NCBI GenBank assembly: GCA_946811695.1
Contig: OX328124.1
Coordinates: 83,952,923 to 84,016,922 of the forward strand
DNA: 64,000 nt
Direction: 5' to 3'
From: Gonocerus acuteangulatus
Taxonomy: Eukaryota; Arthropoda; Insecta; Hemiptera; Coreidae
The translations under genes and the position numbers were made by a program. A model generated the notes under the pieces. It made no database searches. It was given only the letters and a program-made list of their open reading frames with translations, and had not been told where the DNA came from. Positions within the stretch are counted from its first letter, which is position 1. Each line of letters begins with the position of its first letter. Positions 24,416 to 36,642 of this stretch are shown in pieces.

Positions 24416-24566
24416 ACAATATAACCATTTTTATGATAAAATGTAGTTTTATTAAGTAGCAGTGACCGAACCCCGACAATCCCTACCTTGTATAAACTAC
24501 TAATGTTGCAGCATACCGTAGAGAGGTGTGTCTTTAATTTAAAAAGGAGGGAAAAATAGTTAATGC

Positions 24567-24830
24567 ATATTTAAGGGCACAAAGAGGCATGAAGGATGTC
24601 CTACTGCATTGCAAAGAAGACAACGTGGACTTGGGCAGGGCATGTTGCTCGGCAAGAGAATGACAGGTGGGCAAAACAGAAGAAGAGGCAGGCAAAATAA
24701 GAGATGGGCTGATTTAATGCGGAATATGGCTGGTGCCGAGTGTATATGGTATGGCAGGAACAGGATCAGGCGGATTGAGATCTAGGAGATGGAAAAGGAA
24801 GACACAACAGACTCCACTTCCCAATAGGAG
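24567..24830 (+). pseudogene. LINE reverse-transcriptase C-terminal fragment
   Basis: A broken frame reads TTWTWAGHVARQENDRWAK and, after stops, further tail residues. The WAGHVAR block is typical of the end of some LINE reverse-transcriptase ORFs. Stops and frame changes throughout. Confidence 0.5.
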
Positions 24831-24959
24831 TAGTCCCCGTGGGAAGTCCATTACCCAAGAAGTCTGGGAGGCCCTACACAAATAATCTCTCAGTATTTAA
24901 AAAAAAAAAAAAAAACAGTAAAATGAGTATTTTAGTATTTTAGTAAAAATACTCTCTCT

Positions 24960-25092
24960 TCCTTCCGTGTAAGATTTTATTTTACAATTTTCACGAATGA
25001 TCAAATCCTACCGATAACTACTATTCCTTTACTAATGGCACTAGGGATATGAACAGAAACACACTAAGATGATGCAGTTCCTGCTAGTCGGA
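24960..25092 (-). repeat. dispersed repeat family C, minus copy
   Basis: Reverse strand reads GTCCGACTAGCAGGAACTGC, ATCCCTAGTGCCATTAGTAA, TTTGATCATTCGTGAAAATT, aligning along its length with 8281-8390. Confidence 0.65.
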
Positions 25093-25309
25093 CTTCATTT
25101 ATGAATTTTATGTTACCTTTATGTTGGTAGGTGGGGTGTTCTCATCACCCCATGACTTCATTTGTTCCATATTTTCAATTTATAGATTTTCAATCCTTTT
25201 GACTGGCACAGATAAAACCTTCTTTGTATTTCGGGTCTTTTATTGTCTTGGGTCACTCATAACACCCCACATCCCTATTTACGTTACAATAATAAAAAAT
25301 AGAACCACT

Positions 25310-25915
25310 GTTTTGCTTGAAGAGAAACATGAGAGAATACAGAGGCTTTTTCAGCAAGAGTGTGAAGAGGATGAAGAAGTTGAGTTTATTGAGTCAGATG
25401 AAGAGGAAGGAGTTATTTGTGAGACCATTGCATGAAACTGACAGTGAACAGTCGGATGAAGAATCACTAGAGGAGTCTGAGATAAGAAGAAGCCAGAAAT
25501 TATAACATTTTTTAGTCTACAAAAAGGTGGTGTGGACAAGATGTTCGCCACATGTCCTTCAGCTCAATGTGGCCGCTAACTGTTTTCTATAGAACCCTCT
25601 GGCTTTAACTCTCAGGTTTCAAATAATTCTACTACAAACTTTGGAGTGATTCAAATTTTTGATATTGGGTTTAAACTGACTAGACAACCAATTGAAAAGG
25701 GAGCAGCAGAATCTTTGAATTCCAAAGACATCATGTGGCCAAAATGCTCGGAAAGAGGACACCAGAACCAACACCAAAAATGGAGCACACACTGTCTGGT
25801 AGATGTACCGATTGTCCAAGTCCAATGGATAAGAAAACAAAAGTTTTTTTCCTGTTGTAAAACATATATGCATATGAATGATGTGAAACAAATTTGTTGT
25901 GAATGTTTAGAGTAA
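25310..25915 (+). pseudogene. decayed piggyBac-type transposase
   Basis: The N-terminal acidic region (HERIQRLFQQECEEDEEVEF, then DSEQSDEESLEESE in a second frame) is followed, after loss of the catalytic middle, by a Cys-rich C-terminus: CTDCPSPMDKKTK in one frame and CCKTYMH...ICCECLE in another. Both ends match the layout of piggyBac transposases. Internally deleted and frameshifted; its own TTAA ends were not found. Confidence 0.55.
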
Positions 25916-26391
25916 GTGAGATGTATAAGTAAGTGAGGGGTATTTTACAGTTTGAATTTGTATATTTTGCAAAAATATATTTTAAATTACGTACTTTTTT
26001 TTGTCTTCTTCTACCTCTTAATAATCAATTTTAACGTGATTCAGAATTTTATATTATTTAAAAAAGTCAAATTTTTAATTACTGTACAAAAACATAATTG
26101 AAGGTTTTGTAGCAACAAAGAGTTAACTCCACTTTTAGGCCAACAACAGTTACTTGGGAGGAAAAAAATCATTCTTTCGTTTGGTTCAACAAGGAGTTAT
26201 CTCCTGTTGGTAGTTCTCAAGATATCTGCTAGAATGAGTTAACTGAAAGAGTTTTTCTTTCTTCCAAATATGTGAGAAGAGTCCAAATTATGTGCAAAAA
26301 ACATTGGAGTTAACGCATTGTTGCCGGAAACCCTTCAATTACAAACAAAGAAAAACTATTAAAATTGTATTTTTTTATTTTTATTTTTTTT

Positions 26392-26557
26392 TATACCGCA
26401 TTGACGTCTAGGCCATTAGCGCCGAAATCCACGGTGCAATGAGGAATTTTCTTAACGAGCCATGATATGAGAAAATTCCTGCCGCCGGTGGGGATTGAAC
26501 CCACCATCTCCCACATATGAATCTAAGGTGTTAGCCACTAGACCACGAGGAGACCCC
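26392..26557 (-). repeat. SINE, family B, minus strand
   Basis: Reverse strand: CTCGTGGTCTAGTGGCTAAC (A box), GGTGGGTTCAATCCCCACC (B box), GAGAAAATTCCT, then CGGCGCTAATGGCCTAGACG and TGCGGTATAAAAA. Head closest to tRNA-Glu/Asp. Confidence 0.82.
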
Positions 26558-27476
26558 ATTTAAAATTGTATTAAAAACATATCATATTTGACAATTTTAA
26601 TTTATTATTCAGTTATACCAGGTAACACAAAAAGTCCTGTCTTTTTTTTTTTAAATCCCATGTTTACAAATTTCTTACTTGAATACCATAATGATAAATA
26701 AAGAGCTATCTTGTAGGATTAAAAGATGCTTGTTTTAGTACTAAACTGGACTACTTTAACATTAATCCAGTTGACGCTCTGAGCTGGAAAAAACTTTTTA
26801 CAATGATCTCTCTTGAAACGCAAATTTGCGATTCGATTTCGATTTTACTCCACGAATTTAAATTAGGCCTAAAAGCCACCGAGGCTGCTCGTAAACTGTG
26901 TCAGGTGTTTGGGGAGGATGCTTTATCAGATCGGAAGGCGAAATTCTGGTTTATAAAATTTCGTAGAGGGGATGAATCGCTCATGGATGAACCTCAAAGT
27001 GGAAGGCCGGAAGTTGTATATGATGATGTCCTGACAGAATTCATTGAGTCAGATCCACAAGAAGCTCATTCTGAAATCGCTGTACAACTTAATGTTTCCG
27101 TGTCAACCATCAGAAATCACCTACATCAAATTGGTAAGACCAAAAAACTTGATAAGAGATAATCGTGACGTCTCTTTTATTGTGACTAAAAAAAGATCCA
27201 TTTTTTGATCGGATCATTACATGCGATGAAAAGTGGGTTTTGTATGATAACACAAGAAGGTCTTTCTGATGGCTATCAAAGGATGAACCACCAAAAATGT
27301 TTCCAAAGAAGGGTTTACATCCAAAAAAAGGTTTTGTTGAGAGTTTTATGGACATTTAAAGGAATTGGTCATTTTGAGTTGTTAAATCAAGGAGAATCAA
27401 TCTTCACAGATGTTTAGGTAACTACAATTGGCATAACCCATGAAAAGTTGCTTGAATTTCAGCCCTCTCTATTTAA

Positions 27477-28649
27477 CACGTTCAGTGCGGTATGGGGTCG
27501 ATTGACCTCGTGTCTAACTTTCCTCTAGTGCTGAGCTTGTAATAGGTAAACTTTCAAAAAATGTTCAAACCAGTTTCAGCTTTAGACATTTCAAAGGGTT
27601 GAAACAAATGTGTCTATGTGTTACTAACTTTGAAAATCTATCGAAATGCGATAAAAAATAGTATGGGGTCAAGTGACCCTGTGCCACACTGAGGTTTAAA
27701 ATTCGACCTCTAGTGCGGCACGGGGTCAAAAGACCCCGTCCAACTCTTCTTGGAAGAAAGGTCCACAAACCCTCTTTATGGACTAAATCAGAAGGTCAAG
27801 GAGATTTTGTCAAAAGCGTTAGCCCTGGAAGCAAAACAAGAAGTGTTGGAACAGCCCAGGACACCTAAACACAACCACACGCTAGCTCATGACGTTGAGT
27901 GGAAGAGGAAAAACTGTTCAGGCTACTACGAAAAGCTTAGGAAAACCATGACCTCTAAAGAAGCTTATAAAAAAAAAGACCGCATATATTGTGAGGATTG
28001 CTGTACGAAGGTCTTTGTCTTTTGTGCTTCAATGATAGACAAGCATCAATGCCCTAGTAATTATTTCCTATTGTTGAACCGCTTGAATTATTTCATTTTT
28101 TTAGTGTTGTATTACTAAATGTTTTTCTCAAATACTATTTTTTTAATGCAATGTTTTATGTAAGTCAAATGTAAAAATAAAAATAAAAGTTATTGTGAGT
28201 GTTATTAAAGGTTGTTGTGAATTTTGTTTTCATAAGATGTGAAAAATGGTATGGTTTATGGGGGGGGGTACTCACCTCACAAAAAAATCAAAGTCATTTC
28301 CTGTCTCCAAAATCTCATAAAATTAAATTTCAAGGAGGGAAAAGGTGATTGGAATAAAAAACAGAAATAATTTATGTACGATTACAATTTCCATGAGGTT
28401 AATGAACTTTTGTATGAATCAATGAATGTGCTGCTGCTGTGGTATACTCACCTAAACCTATGGAGTGGGAAAATATATGTTTTTTCCTAAATTAATCAAT
28501 TTTCAGCTGGCTGGATACGTTTAAACTAAGGAAAGAACACGGGGCCGATTGACCCCGTGTCGCACTTGTGGATAGTTACTGCACGGGGTTAATTGACCCC
28601 GTGTCGCACTTATGGATAGTTACGAATCTTTCCAGCTGCACTGAACGTG
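27477..28649 (+). mobile_element. piggyBac-type element at TTAA, internally deleted
   Basis: TTAA on both sides (27473-27476, 28650-28653) and 12-bp inverted ends CACGTTCAGTGC. Subterminal GGGGTC-A-ATTGACCCC motifs recur at both ends (27493, 27665, 27721; 28541, 28576). 1,173 bp, so the catalytic part is missing. Confidence 0.88.
27750..28118 (+). pseudogene. piggyBac transposase C-terminal Cys domain
   Basis: Open frame of 122 codons inside the piggyBac element. WKRKNCSGYYEKLRKTMTSK, then IYCEDC and CASMIDKHQC recall the Cys-rich C-terminal domain of piggyBac transposases. The DDD catalytic core is absent, so this is a remnant. Confidence 0.65.
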
Positions 28650-29039
28650 TTAATTGAAAAGGCCCGTTACTCCTCCAAGATAACGCATGTCCACATATCG
28701 CAAAGATCACATGGGACAAACTCTCAGAGATTGGCTGGGAAACTCTACCTCACCCACCATATTCCACTGATTTGTCACCATCTGTCCAGAGCTCTAGACA
28801 ACAGTATGCAAGAAAAAATGTTCAGGATATGACAACCTTGAAAAAAACCTTAGAAACTGTTTTTTTATCCAAACCAGCTGAGTTTTATAAAAAAGGAGTT
28901 TGGGACCTTCAGGCACGTTGGAAGAAGGTTTTGGAGAGTGAGGGTGACTATTTCAACGAATAAAACTTATTTGAAATATTTTTTTGCTTTATTTTTCCCT
29001 ACTTCAAAAAAATGACAGGACTTTTTGTGTTAGATGGTA

Positions 29040-31121
29040 ATATAGATAATTGATTTTAAAAAGTGAAATAATAAAATAGATACTAATTTAAAAAAACCCT
29101 ATTCTTTCTTGCGATATTTTTTATTGAGGTGTTATGAGGATGTCCCTGCTTATGTTTGAGTAAACCACCTCCCTATTTAAAGGTTAAAGAGCAATGCTTA
29201 TAAAGTTTTAGCATTCTTTCAAAACAAAAATGCTCCAACAGTGGTTAAAGGATCATAAAGAATGAACTAATTTTCTTTTTAAATATATATAAATATTTAT
29301 TTTTTTAAAACTAAAACATACTATAAAGACTTTATATTGTGTTCACTTATAGAATCAAATATAGTATAAGCTATCAGAAATTACAATAGAAAATTATAAA
29401 TAACACCAGAACTGTTTAATATTTGGATTCGTACTCCAGTGTGTCTACTGTTATTCTAAGGCACACAGAAGAAATGTGAGAACCCTTCACAGATACCTTA
29501 CTTAAGATAATAAAGAACGTAATATTTACATAAATATTTTATATTTTGTATTGCTGAACTTATAACAATTTATTTTTTCAATAATAAATAAACTATAATA
29601 CAAGATAAAAGTACATATAAATACAGACATAAAAGGGTTTTATAAATTATACAAATATACTTTTCATAAATACACAATTTCGAATAACACGTAGGGTTCA
29701 TTTTTTACTTGAATCGCTACTTTTAAAAAATATTTTATTCTATGATTTTTAGTTGTCGAACTATTTTCACAAATATAATTTCAATTTTAAATCCTTTTAA
29801 AGGCACTACATAATTAGAGTATATGAGTTGAGACTCGGAACTTTCTATTAAGGGCACTATGAATTTCTTAATTTTCTTATTTTTTCTTCTCTCTCTAAAG
29901 GGAAATTAACATTATTGAAACCAGAAAGGCACCTTTACCTCTCCCACTATTTTGTGTTAAGAAAAAACGGGAAACATAAATTTTATGTTTATTTTTAATG
30001 TAAAGGCATTTAGTGAAGAACAAAGTCCAAAAGAATATTATTTCAGGTGTATCAAACATGAGTAGGAACTATCTTCTTTAATATAAATTATTTATGGTAC
30101 TTACATTTTTCTAATGGAAAAAAAATACCAATGTAAATTTATGTGTTGAAAGCTAATGAAACATAAACCGTTTATAGTATTCCAGCATAATTATAAGGCT
30201 AGCTGCAAGTCGTATATTATGTATATAGTATTCAGGTCTAATACCCAAGACACTGACTCGAACACACTAATGTCAACTTAGCTAAAGCCACAGGTTATTT
30301 TAAGACACTTTACGTTACTCTATTGTTTACAGATAAATATGTGCATAAGAATATGAGGATATTCATACACAAACTAAAGTCCTTAGACATTAAATTTGTC
30401 GTAAGAGCTAGAAAAATATATATATAAATATGTATTCACATTAAAGCTATATTCCTTATCAATGGTCGAGAATTGACATTCTCAGAAGGAAACAATATTT
30501 TTTTTTATAATTAATTTTAATTGACACCTAAAAAAATGTTGGATAGGTATCACTAATAAATATCCTAAAGCAATAGCAAAGCCAGCCATCGAAGAATACC
30601 ATAGCTTCAATACCTCTTACTCAAATAGTTAACTCTTTTAAACAGTTATAACAATGCACTTACTCTAGTGCAGAACTCATGGACTCTTTGACTATACAAA
30701 GTAAAGACTAATTCATTCGTATACAATAATTACCTTTTTTTTTTCCCTTGTTTAAATAAACATAATCTACTTTTATGGAATAAGGGGAATTTAAACAAGT
30801 ACATTTAAAACTAGATCAAATATATATTTACAATAAAATTTAAAAGAAATAATTAAAATAATTTTCAATAAAAATCTTATCCCTAAAATCCTGACTATAC
30901 AAATTATACAGAGGAATATCTTCTGTTCTGAATGGCACTTTGCCTTATATTTATATATTTCATAATAATTATAAATATTTATATTTATCTATATATGCAT
31001 TTAGATACCATATGTACATATCACACAGTAGATTGCCTTAAGTGATTCTATACACTTATAAGCTTTTTAGAAATAAAAAGACATATTGGCTCTTGTAGAG
31101 AGCATTAGGAAAAAATATGAA
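29040..31121 (-). other. probable castor 3' UTR and flank
   Basis: About 2.1 kb of AT-rich sequence with no coding frame and no repeat that I recognise, between the castor stop and the end of the mariner element. Minus-strand AATAAA hexamers occur, for example 29296-29301, so a long 3' UTR is plausible. The 3' end cannot be set from sequence alone. Confidence 0.4.
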
Positions 31122-31396
31122 TCAGTCCATGTGCCTGTACTTGTGTGCTGTCATTTGACTTAGGCCGAGAACTGCATATTGACAGCTGAGGCAGTGATAG
31201 TGCGTTTGTTTACCGTTGTGTGCACACGTGTCGGGGGTGCTGCAAGGCTGTGAGGGTGTGAACTTCTCGAATCCAGCTGCCATAATGGAATCAAGCTTCT
31301 GATGTTGCCTCCTGTGAGCGACTACTTTATTGGTGTCCGAACAAACGAAATCACACTTGAGGCAGTGGAAGTGTGACGCTTTGTTCTGTACAGAGC
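31122..31396 (-). CDS. cas: castor last coding exon (fingers 10-11, stop)
   Basis: 275 nt after a CAACAG acceptor. Completes finger 10 (HFHCLKC...HRRQH) and holds finger 11 (CSTPDTC...HYHCLSC...HKYRH), then MD and the stop TGA at 31122-31124. The protein ends three residues after finger 11. Confidence 0.95.
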
Positions 31397-34300
31397 CTGT
31401 TGAAAAATAAAACAGTTCGTAAATAAATTATGTACGTCTATCAAGAATAATTTCTTTTGAATAAATAAGTTTATTGATAATTACAAATTTTAAGACATTC
31501 AGTTTAAAATTGAAGTTATAAAATATTTATAAATTGTACTAAGTCTGCTATTTAAGGCATGCATATTGTTGTTCTTTGTTAAGCATAATGTCTATTATAT
31601 AAACGGAGACCCGATGGCCGTGAGGGTTAAGGCGTGAGCACTTAACACTCCGTGCCAAAGGTCGTGGGTTCGATTTCCACTAGGGGTGGTGGCTTTTCTT
31701 TCGAAAAAAAGAAAAGGCATCACCCCTATCCTGGCTAGAAAAGGGTGGTAACCTATAGATAACCCGTCCTAAAATTCGTAGTTAATAATAAATGGACGTT
31801 AAAATTTAAATAAATAAATATTATATAAATGTTTGTTTGTCAATTTATGTATTCATACCATCTTTATTGAACTTAAGATTCTTGTATTTTATGTTATGCT
31901 CGTTTATTTCTAACCCAAGGAGATAAGTAGAGATTGTCTCCAAAGTAGCTTTTGGCTTTTAAAATGACTCCTTAATAAAAGAGTGTCCTCACTAGATATG
32001 ATTCATAAGCAACCGATTCAGCAAGAAATTATAATTTGTTCTGTTAGATAATATGATTGGAAACATGAAGACATTTAATTGTGCCCACTTTCAAAAGGAA
32101 TTTTACTAACAGATTGAAATATGCTGTCTAAATGGTTCAAATATTTAAACTGTAATGAATGAACATTAAAATCATTAAAAAAAAATTGTCTTTTAACTCT
32201 CATATCTTTGCACCTTAGTAATCGAAACAAAATGAAAACCTTTCATAGACATGTGTTCTTCACTGAACTTGATTTAGGCCAGCAGTCTTTTTTTTTGCCT
32301 CCAAATTACTGCCCTACATATTTCAATACTACCCCCTCCTCAGAAGGCAGTGTGGTCCTCTAGCTTCCCAATTCAAAAATAAATAATGGATTGTTGATGT
32401 ATATAAGTCATCGACTAAAAACAGAAACTGCTTATGAAAAGTTTAAAGAGTATGAATGTAATAATCTTTAGCCTTACCAAGAGTAGGGGTGTAGGAACAA
32501 TCTGGCCTTCCACATGAAACATTTGCACGATACTGCTGAAAGTCTCCTCCCATCAGTGTATCCAATCTACAAAAAAAATAAAATAATGAAATAAAATAAA
32601 TAAAAAGATTAATTTATGAAAAGCAGTATGAATAACCAATAACACTCAAATGTTACTTTAATATGTGGGGTAAAATAAAACTGTGCTATTCTTTATGTTT
32701 ATTTTCTATATTTTAGCAACATTATTAGAAATAAAAATGTTTGTCTTGCAGGAGTTGTGGGAACTGTGCACGTTTATTATTTTTAATGTACATTATTATG
32801 AACTAAGAAATTTAGGACAGGTTATTTATAGGTTACCAACTTTTTCTAGCCAGGATAGGGCTGATGCATTTTTTCTAAAGAAAAGCCACCACTCCATAGT
32901 GGGAATCGAACCCACGACTCTTAAGTGCTCACGCCTTAATACTCATGGCCATCGGGCACGTTTATAGAAAATCAAAAACGACAATACATATATAATGTTT
33001 GCTCTTTAATGTTTCTTATAAAAAAAATTGTTGAAATAAACATCTTCTTCTATTGGTGTGATCTTTCAGATTTAGTTTGGAATATTATAGAATGAAGTTC
33101 ATTGTAAGAAAACAAAAGTTATGGCCACCAAAGACATATTAATATTTTTGTTGAGAGTAGGGTTTTAAATGTATGTAGTAGTTTTCTAATCGTCACTTTT
33201 TTTTCAACTATTATAAAAAATAATAATCCTGAATCTAGTTGTGTAAAATCTGTAGTTTTGCTGGCATCCATAAGTTTTTAGGAAAAAACACCTTGGTTGT
33301 AAAACGATAATTCTTAAATACGAAAATTTATGTTCGATCATAAGTATTATATAAATTACTGACTTCTTGATATGATTAAAAGAAGTTTGTTGTAAATAAT
33401 TTTTTGATTTACCTTTCATGTCTGGCTGTATGTTGAACAAATCTAGTTTTGTCACAGAAACTGTAGCCACAGTCTTGTCTCATGCAATGAAAATGAGTTT
33501 GATGCTCTCTGTAACCACAATGGCTATACCTGCAGTCTTCATTGAACCTGTGAACAAAATTAAAACATTAATTAGATCTAAAAATATGCTGCGAATCTTA
33601 GTGGTTCAGTGAAATGAAGGAAATTAAATTAATTATACACTTGAGCCGAACAATAACAACAAAGCTAAATCAATGAGGATTTGCCCAGGAGAAGTTAATT
33701 TGAAAATTATGAATAATTTTAAAATCCTTGCAGTACAATTCATTTTTTCTTTTAGCAGAAAGTTTATTCTGCTGCTATGTTAATATTAATTGCAGTGATG
33801 ATTTATTGCAAATTAAAACTACTAATTGCAAAGATAGCTTCCAAGAACTGGTAATTACGCTTTAGCGGTGATAATTTGAAGTTGTTTTATTTCAACAGTT
33901 TCCTGCATCAATCACAATCTGTCAGGGGTACTGTAATATTTTATTTCAAAGCAATAGAAATTAATTAATAATCTTTTATGACAGTTTTTATTCTGTTTTA
34001 TTTATAGTGCTAATTTCCTGCTGGTCACTGTTATTTTCATCTTACCATTAAGTGTAATCAGCTTGAAAATGTATTAAAATCATTGCATTTACTTGAAGTA
34101 TATTTTTATATATGCATGTATTATGTTATTTATTCATTATACATGGCCAAGGTCAAAACATGGAAAATAATATGTATTATGTTATATACGTATGTATATT
34201 TTTTTTTAATTTACCAAATATTTATATATATTTTAAATAAATAGGCTTAAGAAATCATATACAATATCAGCAGAATAGTCAGAGTTATTTATCAGAAGTT

Positions 34301-35321
34301 GTCTTTAACCACTCAATGACCGCACCAGAATGGGAATAGATGCCGCATCACTTTTCTATGAACTCGAGTGCTGAAAATTTTACAGATATTAAAATCGTGT
34401 GATAATCGACAGTCCGAATTATTAACTAAACTATAGTTTTATATTACTTTTCGCTGGATTATTTTTTTTTGTCGTTTTTTAGGCTGCTTCATTGAAACTT
34501 TATTTAACTTGGGTAATGTCAAGCACCATAATACATAATTTGCTTTTATTTCACGCAATAACTACCTAGTTTTTCTTTGTGACTTTCAAAGCTATATCTG
34601 TAAATAATAAAAATTGTGTAATTGTGTAAAAATAGGGATTTTTGGAATAGTTTTTAATATAAATTCATTTCCTAACAAACTCATTGAACCTGTGACTAAA
34701 GAATGAGCTATTTTCAGTTCTATTTCATAATATAAGTTATGATTTGCTTACTTGAATCTGAGGTATCCTTCAGGAACAGGCTCATCTTTCAGCATTCTCA
34801 TTGTTGTTTGAACTCGAGCTTTCTTCGCTTCCGTGCTCATGTCTCTTTGAGGAGATATGTGGCTGTAAAAGAAATAGAAAATTATAAATTTGAATTCATA
34901 AAACTTAAAAATGATATTTATTGATTTTTTTTCTTAAATTCTTGAGCTATCAAAGCCACAATTTTCTTAAATTTATTGTACAACAATGAATAATAGTTGT
35001 AGATTTTTACCTTCTTGAGAGAAGGGATTCAGGTGTAGAATCGCTGTTTAGGAGTGAAGCCCGAGCACTTTCTAGCAAACCGTTGTTGACAAGGGCAGAT
35101 GGATGGGGAGCAAAGCCTGGAGGGCCAGTGAACATAAGACCTGAAATCAAAATAAAACTTAATATTTTCTCTAAACAAACACACTAAATTAACCATATTT
35201 TTAAGATTACCATTCTTGCTAATCTTGTAAAAAGATGAATGTGCATAAAAAGATGTGTATAAGATATATTTATTACAATGTAGATTTATTAGAATATATT
35301 TGTTGTTATGTCATAAATATC

Positions 35322-35394
<73 letters not shown>

Positions 35395-36569
35395 AAACTG
35401 AATTTAAAAATTTATAATATTTTTTTAAATAAATATATGATCCTCTTTAAAAGATATTTTATGTAGTTTTTTTTTTTAATTATAATTAAGTCTCTCTTGT
35501 AAAATGCAATGGAATATACTAATACTAGCTACCTGAGGGTGAAGTGTAGAGCCCAGGCATTGTGTGAGGCATGAAGGGGATGCCTTGTGAGGTGATCATC
35601 GCCAACTGTTGGTTCGCAACAGCGGCAAGAAATCCTGGGAAATGAGGAGGTGGCATCATATTGCTCTCTTGGCTTTCCAAACTCAGGGGCATCATGCTTA
35701 AACCTATAAACAGAATGAAAAAATATAACATCTCATTTTATTTCATTTTAGTTTAGTTTTCTGTACACGCCAGAGATCATGCACGATACATACTTAAAAA
35801 CAATAAGTAAATGATTAAAACTGTGTTAACAAATATTCTTAGACATTTTGTATGAAATATCATTGATAGTTTCAAAATCCTGGAATCGTCCATCATATGA
35901 CATAAGCTACCAATGTCCAAGCTCAATCGTATCCATTCTCGTCTAATTATTAATTGTATTCTTATTCTAATCAAATGGAATTATTAGACAGAGTTATCAG
36001 TCTAAATCAGTTCTATATCAGAATTTGTCAGCAGATTAGGATTTGGTGGAGCTTTATTTAGATGTTCTTCACTAAAAGCGTTGAAAGTTCTACATTAGTG
36101 AATTGCTGTTTGAGCTGTTTTAATTCACAATCGCAAAGAGATGCAACTTGGAAACAACTGACGCTTACGAAGAAAGACATATACTCTAACATATTAAATT
36201 TTTTATGTGAAAATGGACATTATTTTCATAAATAACTCAAAAAAATAATTACTGGTCAAATGGATATTTATTTTACAATTTTTAACTATTTGAAAACTGT
36301 ATAATGGATAGTTTTATCTCTTCATTATCACATAGGTTTATAGTACTATTATAGTTTTATTTATTCGTTATTCATTTTATTTAACAATTTTAATATTTGT
36401 AGAGACAATTAATATTTTGTTCAGAGAGTGATAAATTATAAATTTATTTGTAAATAACTCAATATTAAATTATTTTTCAGACAATATCTGGTGCAAGAGG
36501 ACTCAGATATAATACAGAATCTAAAATTTTCAAGGAATGAATATGTTTAAAAGGTATTTGCTGTTTCTT

Positions 36570-36642
<73 letters not shown>

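Larger units (their letters stand above)
26803..28963 (+). pseudogene. mariner transposase, broken
   Basis: N-terminus intact to 27162: helix-turn-helix region (FKLGLKATEAARKLCQVFGE, WFIKFRRGDESLMDEPQSGR, LNVSVSTIRNHLHQIGK). Then frame breaks; ITCDEKWVLYDN carries the first catalytic Asp. After the piggyBac insert the frame resumes with QDNACPHIAKITWDKL (second Asp) and HPPYSTDLSPS, where the third Asp is lost in a frame change near 28780. The C-terminus ends WKKVLESEGDYFNE with TAA. Several stops; inactive. Confidence 0.85.
26618..29037 (+). mobile_element. mariner element interrupted by a piggyBac
   Basis: TA duplication (26616-26617, 29038-29039) and 24-bp inverted ends sharing AACACAAAAAGTCCTGTC. 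Without the insert (27477-28649 plus one TTAA) the element is ~1.24 kb, normal for mariner. The coding strand is plus and damaged. Confidence 0.9.

Noticed and set aside
26470..26557. tRNA genes at 2.7, 7.9, 16.6, 22.7, 26.5, 31.6, 32.9 and 55.6 kb
   Set aside because: A and B boxes are present, but no proper acceptor or anticodon stems can be drawn and each continues into a SINE body and tail.
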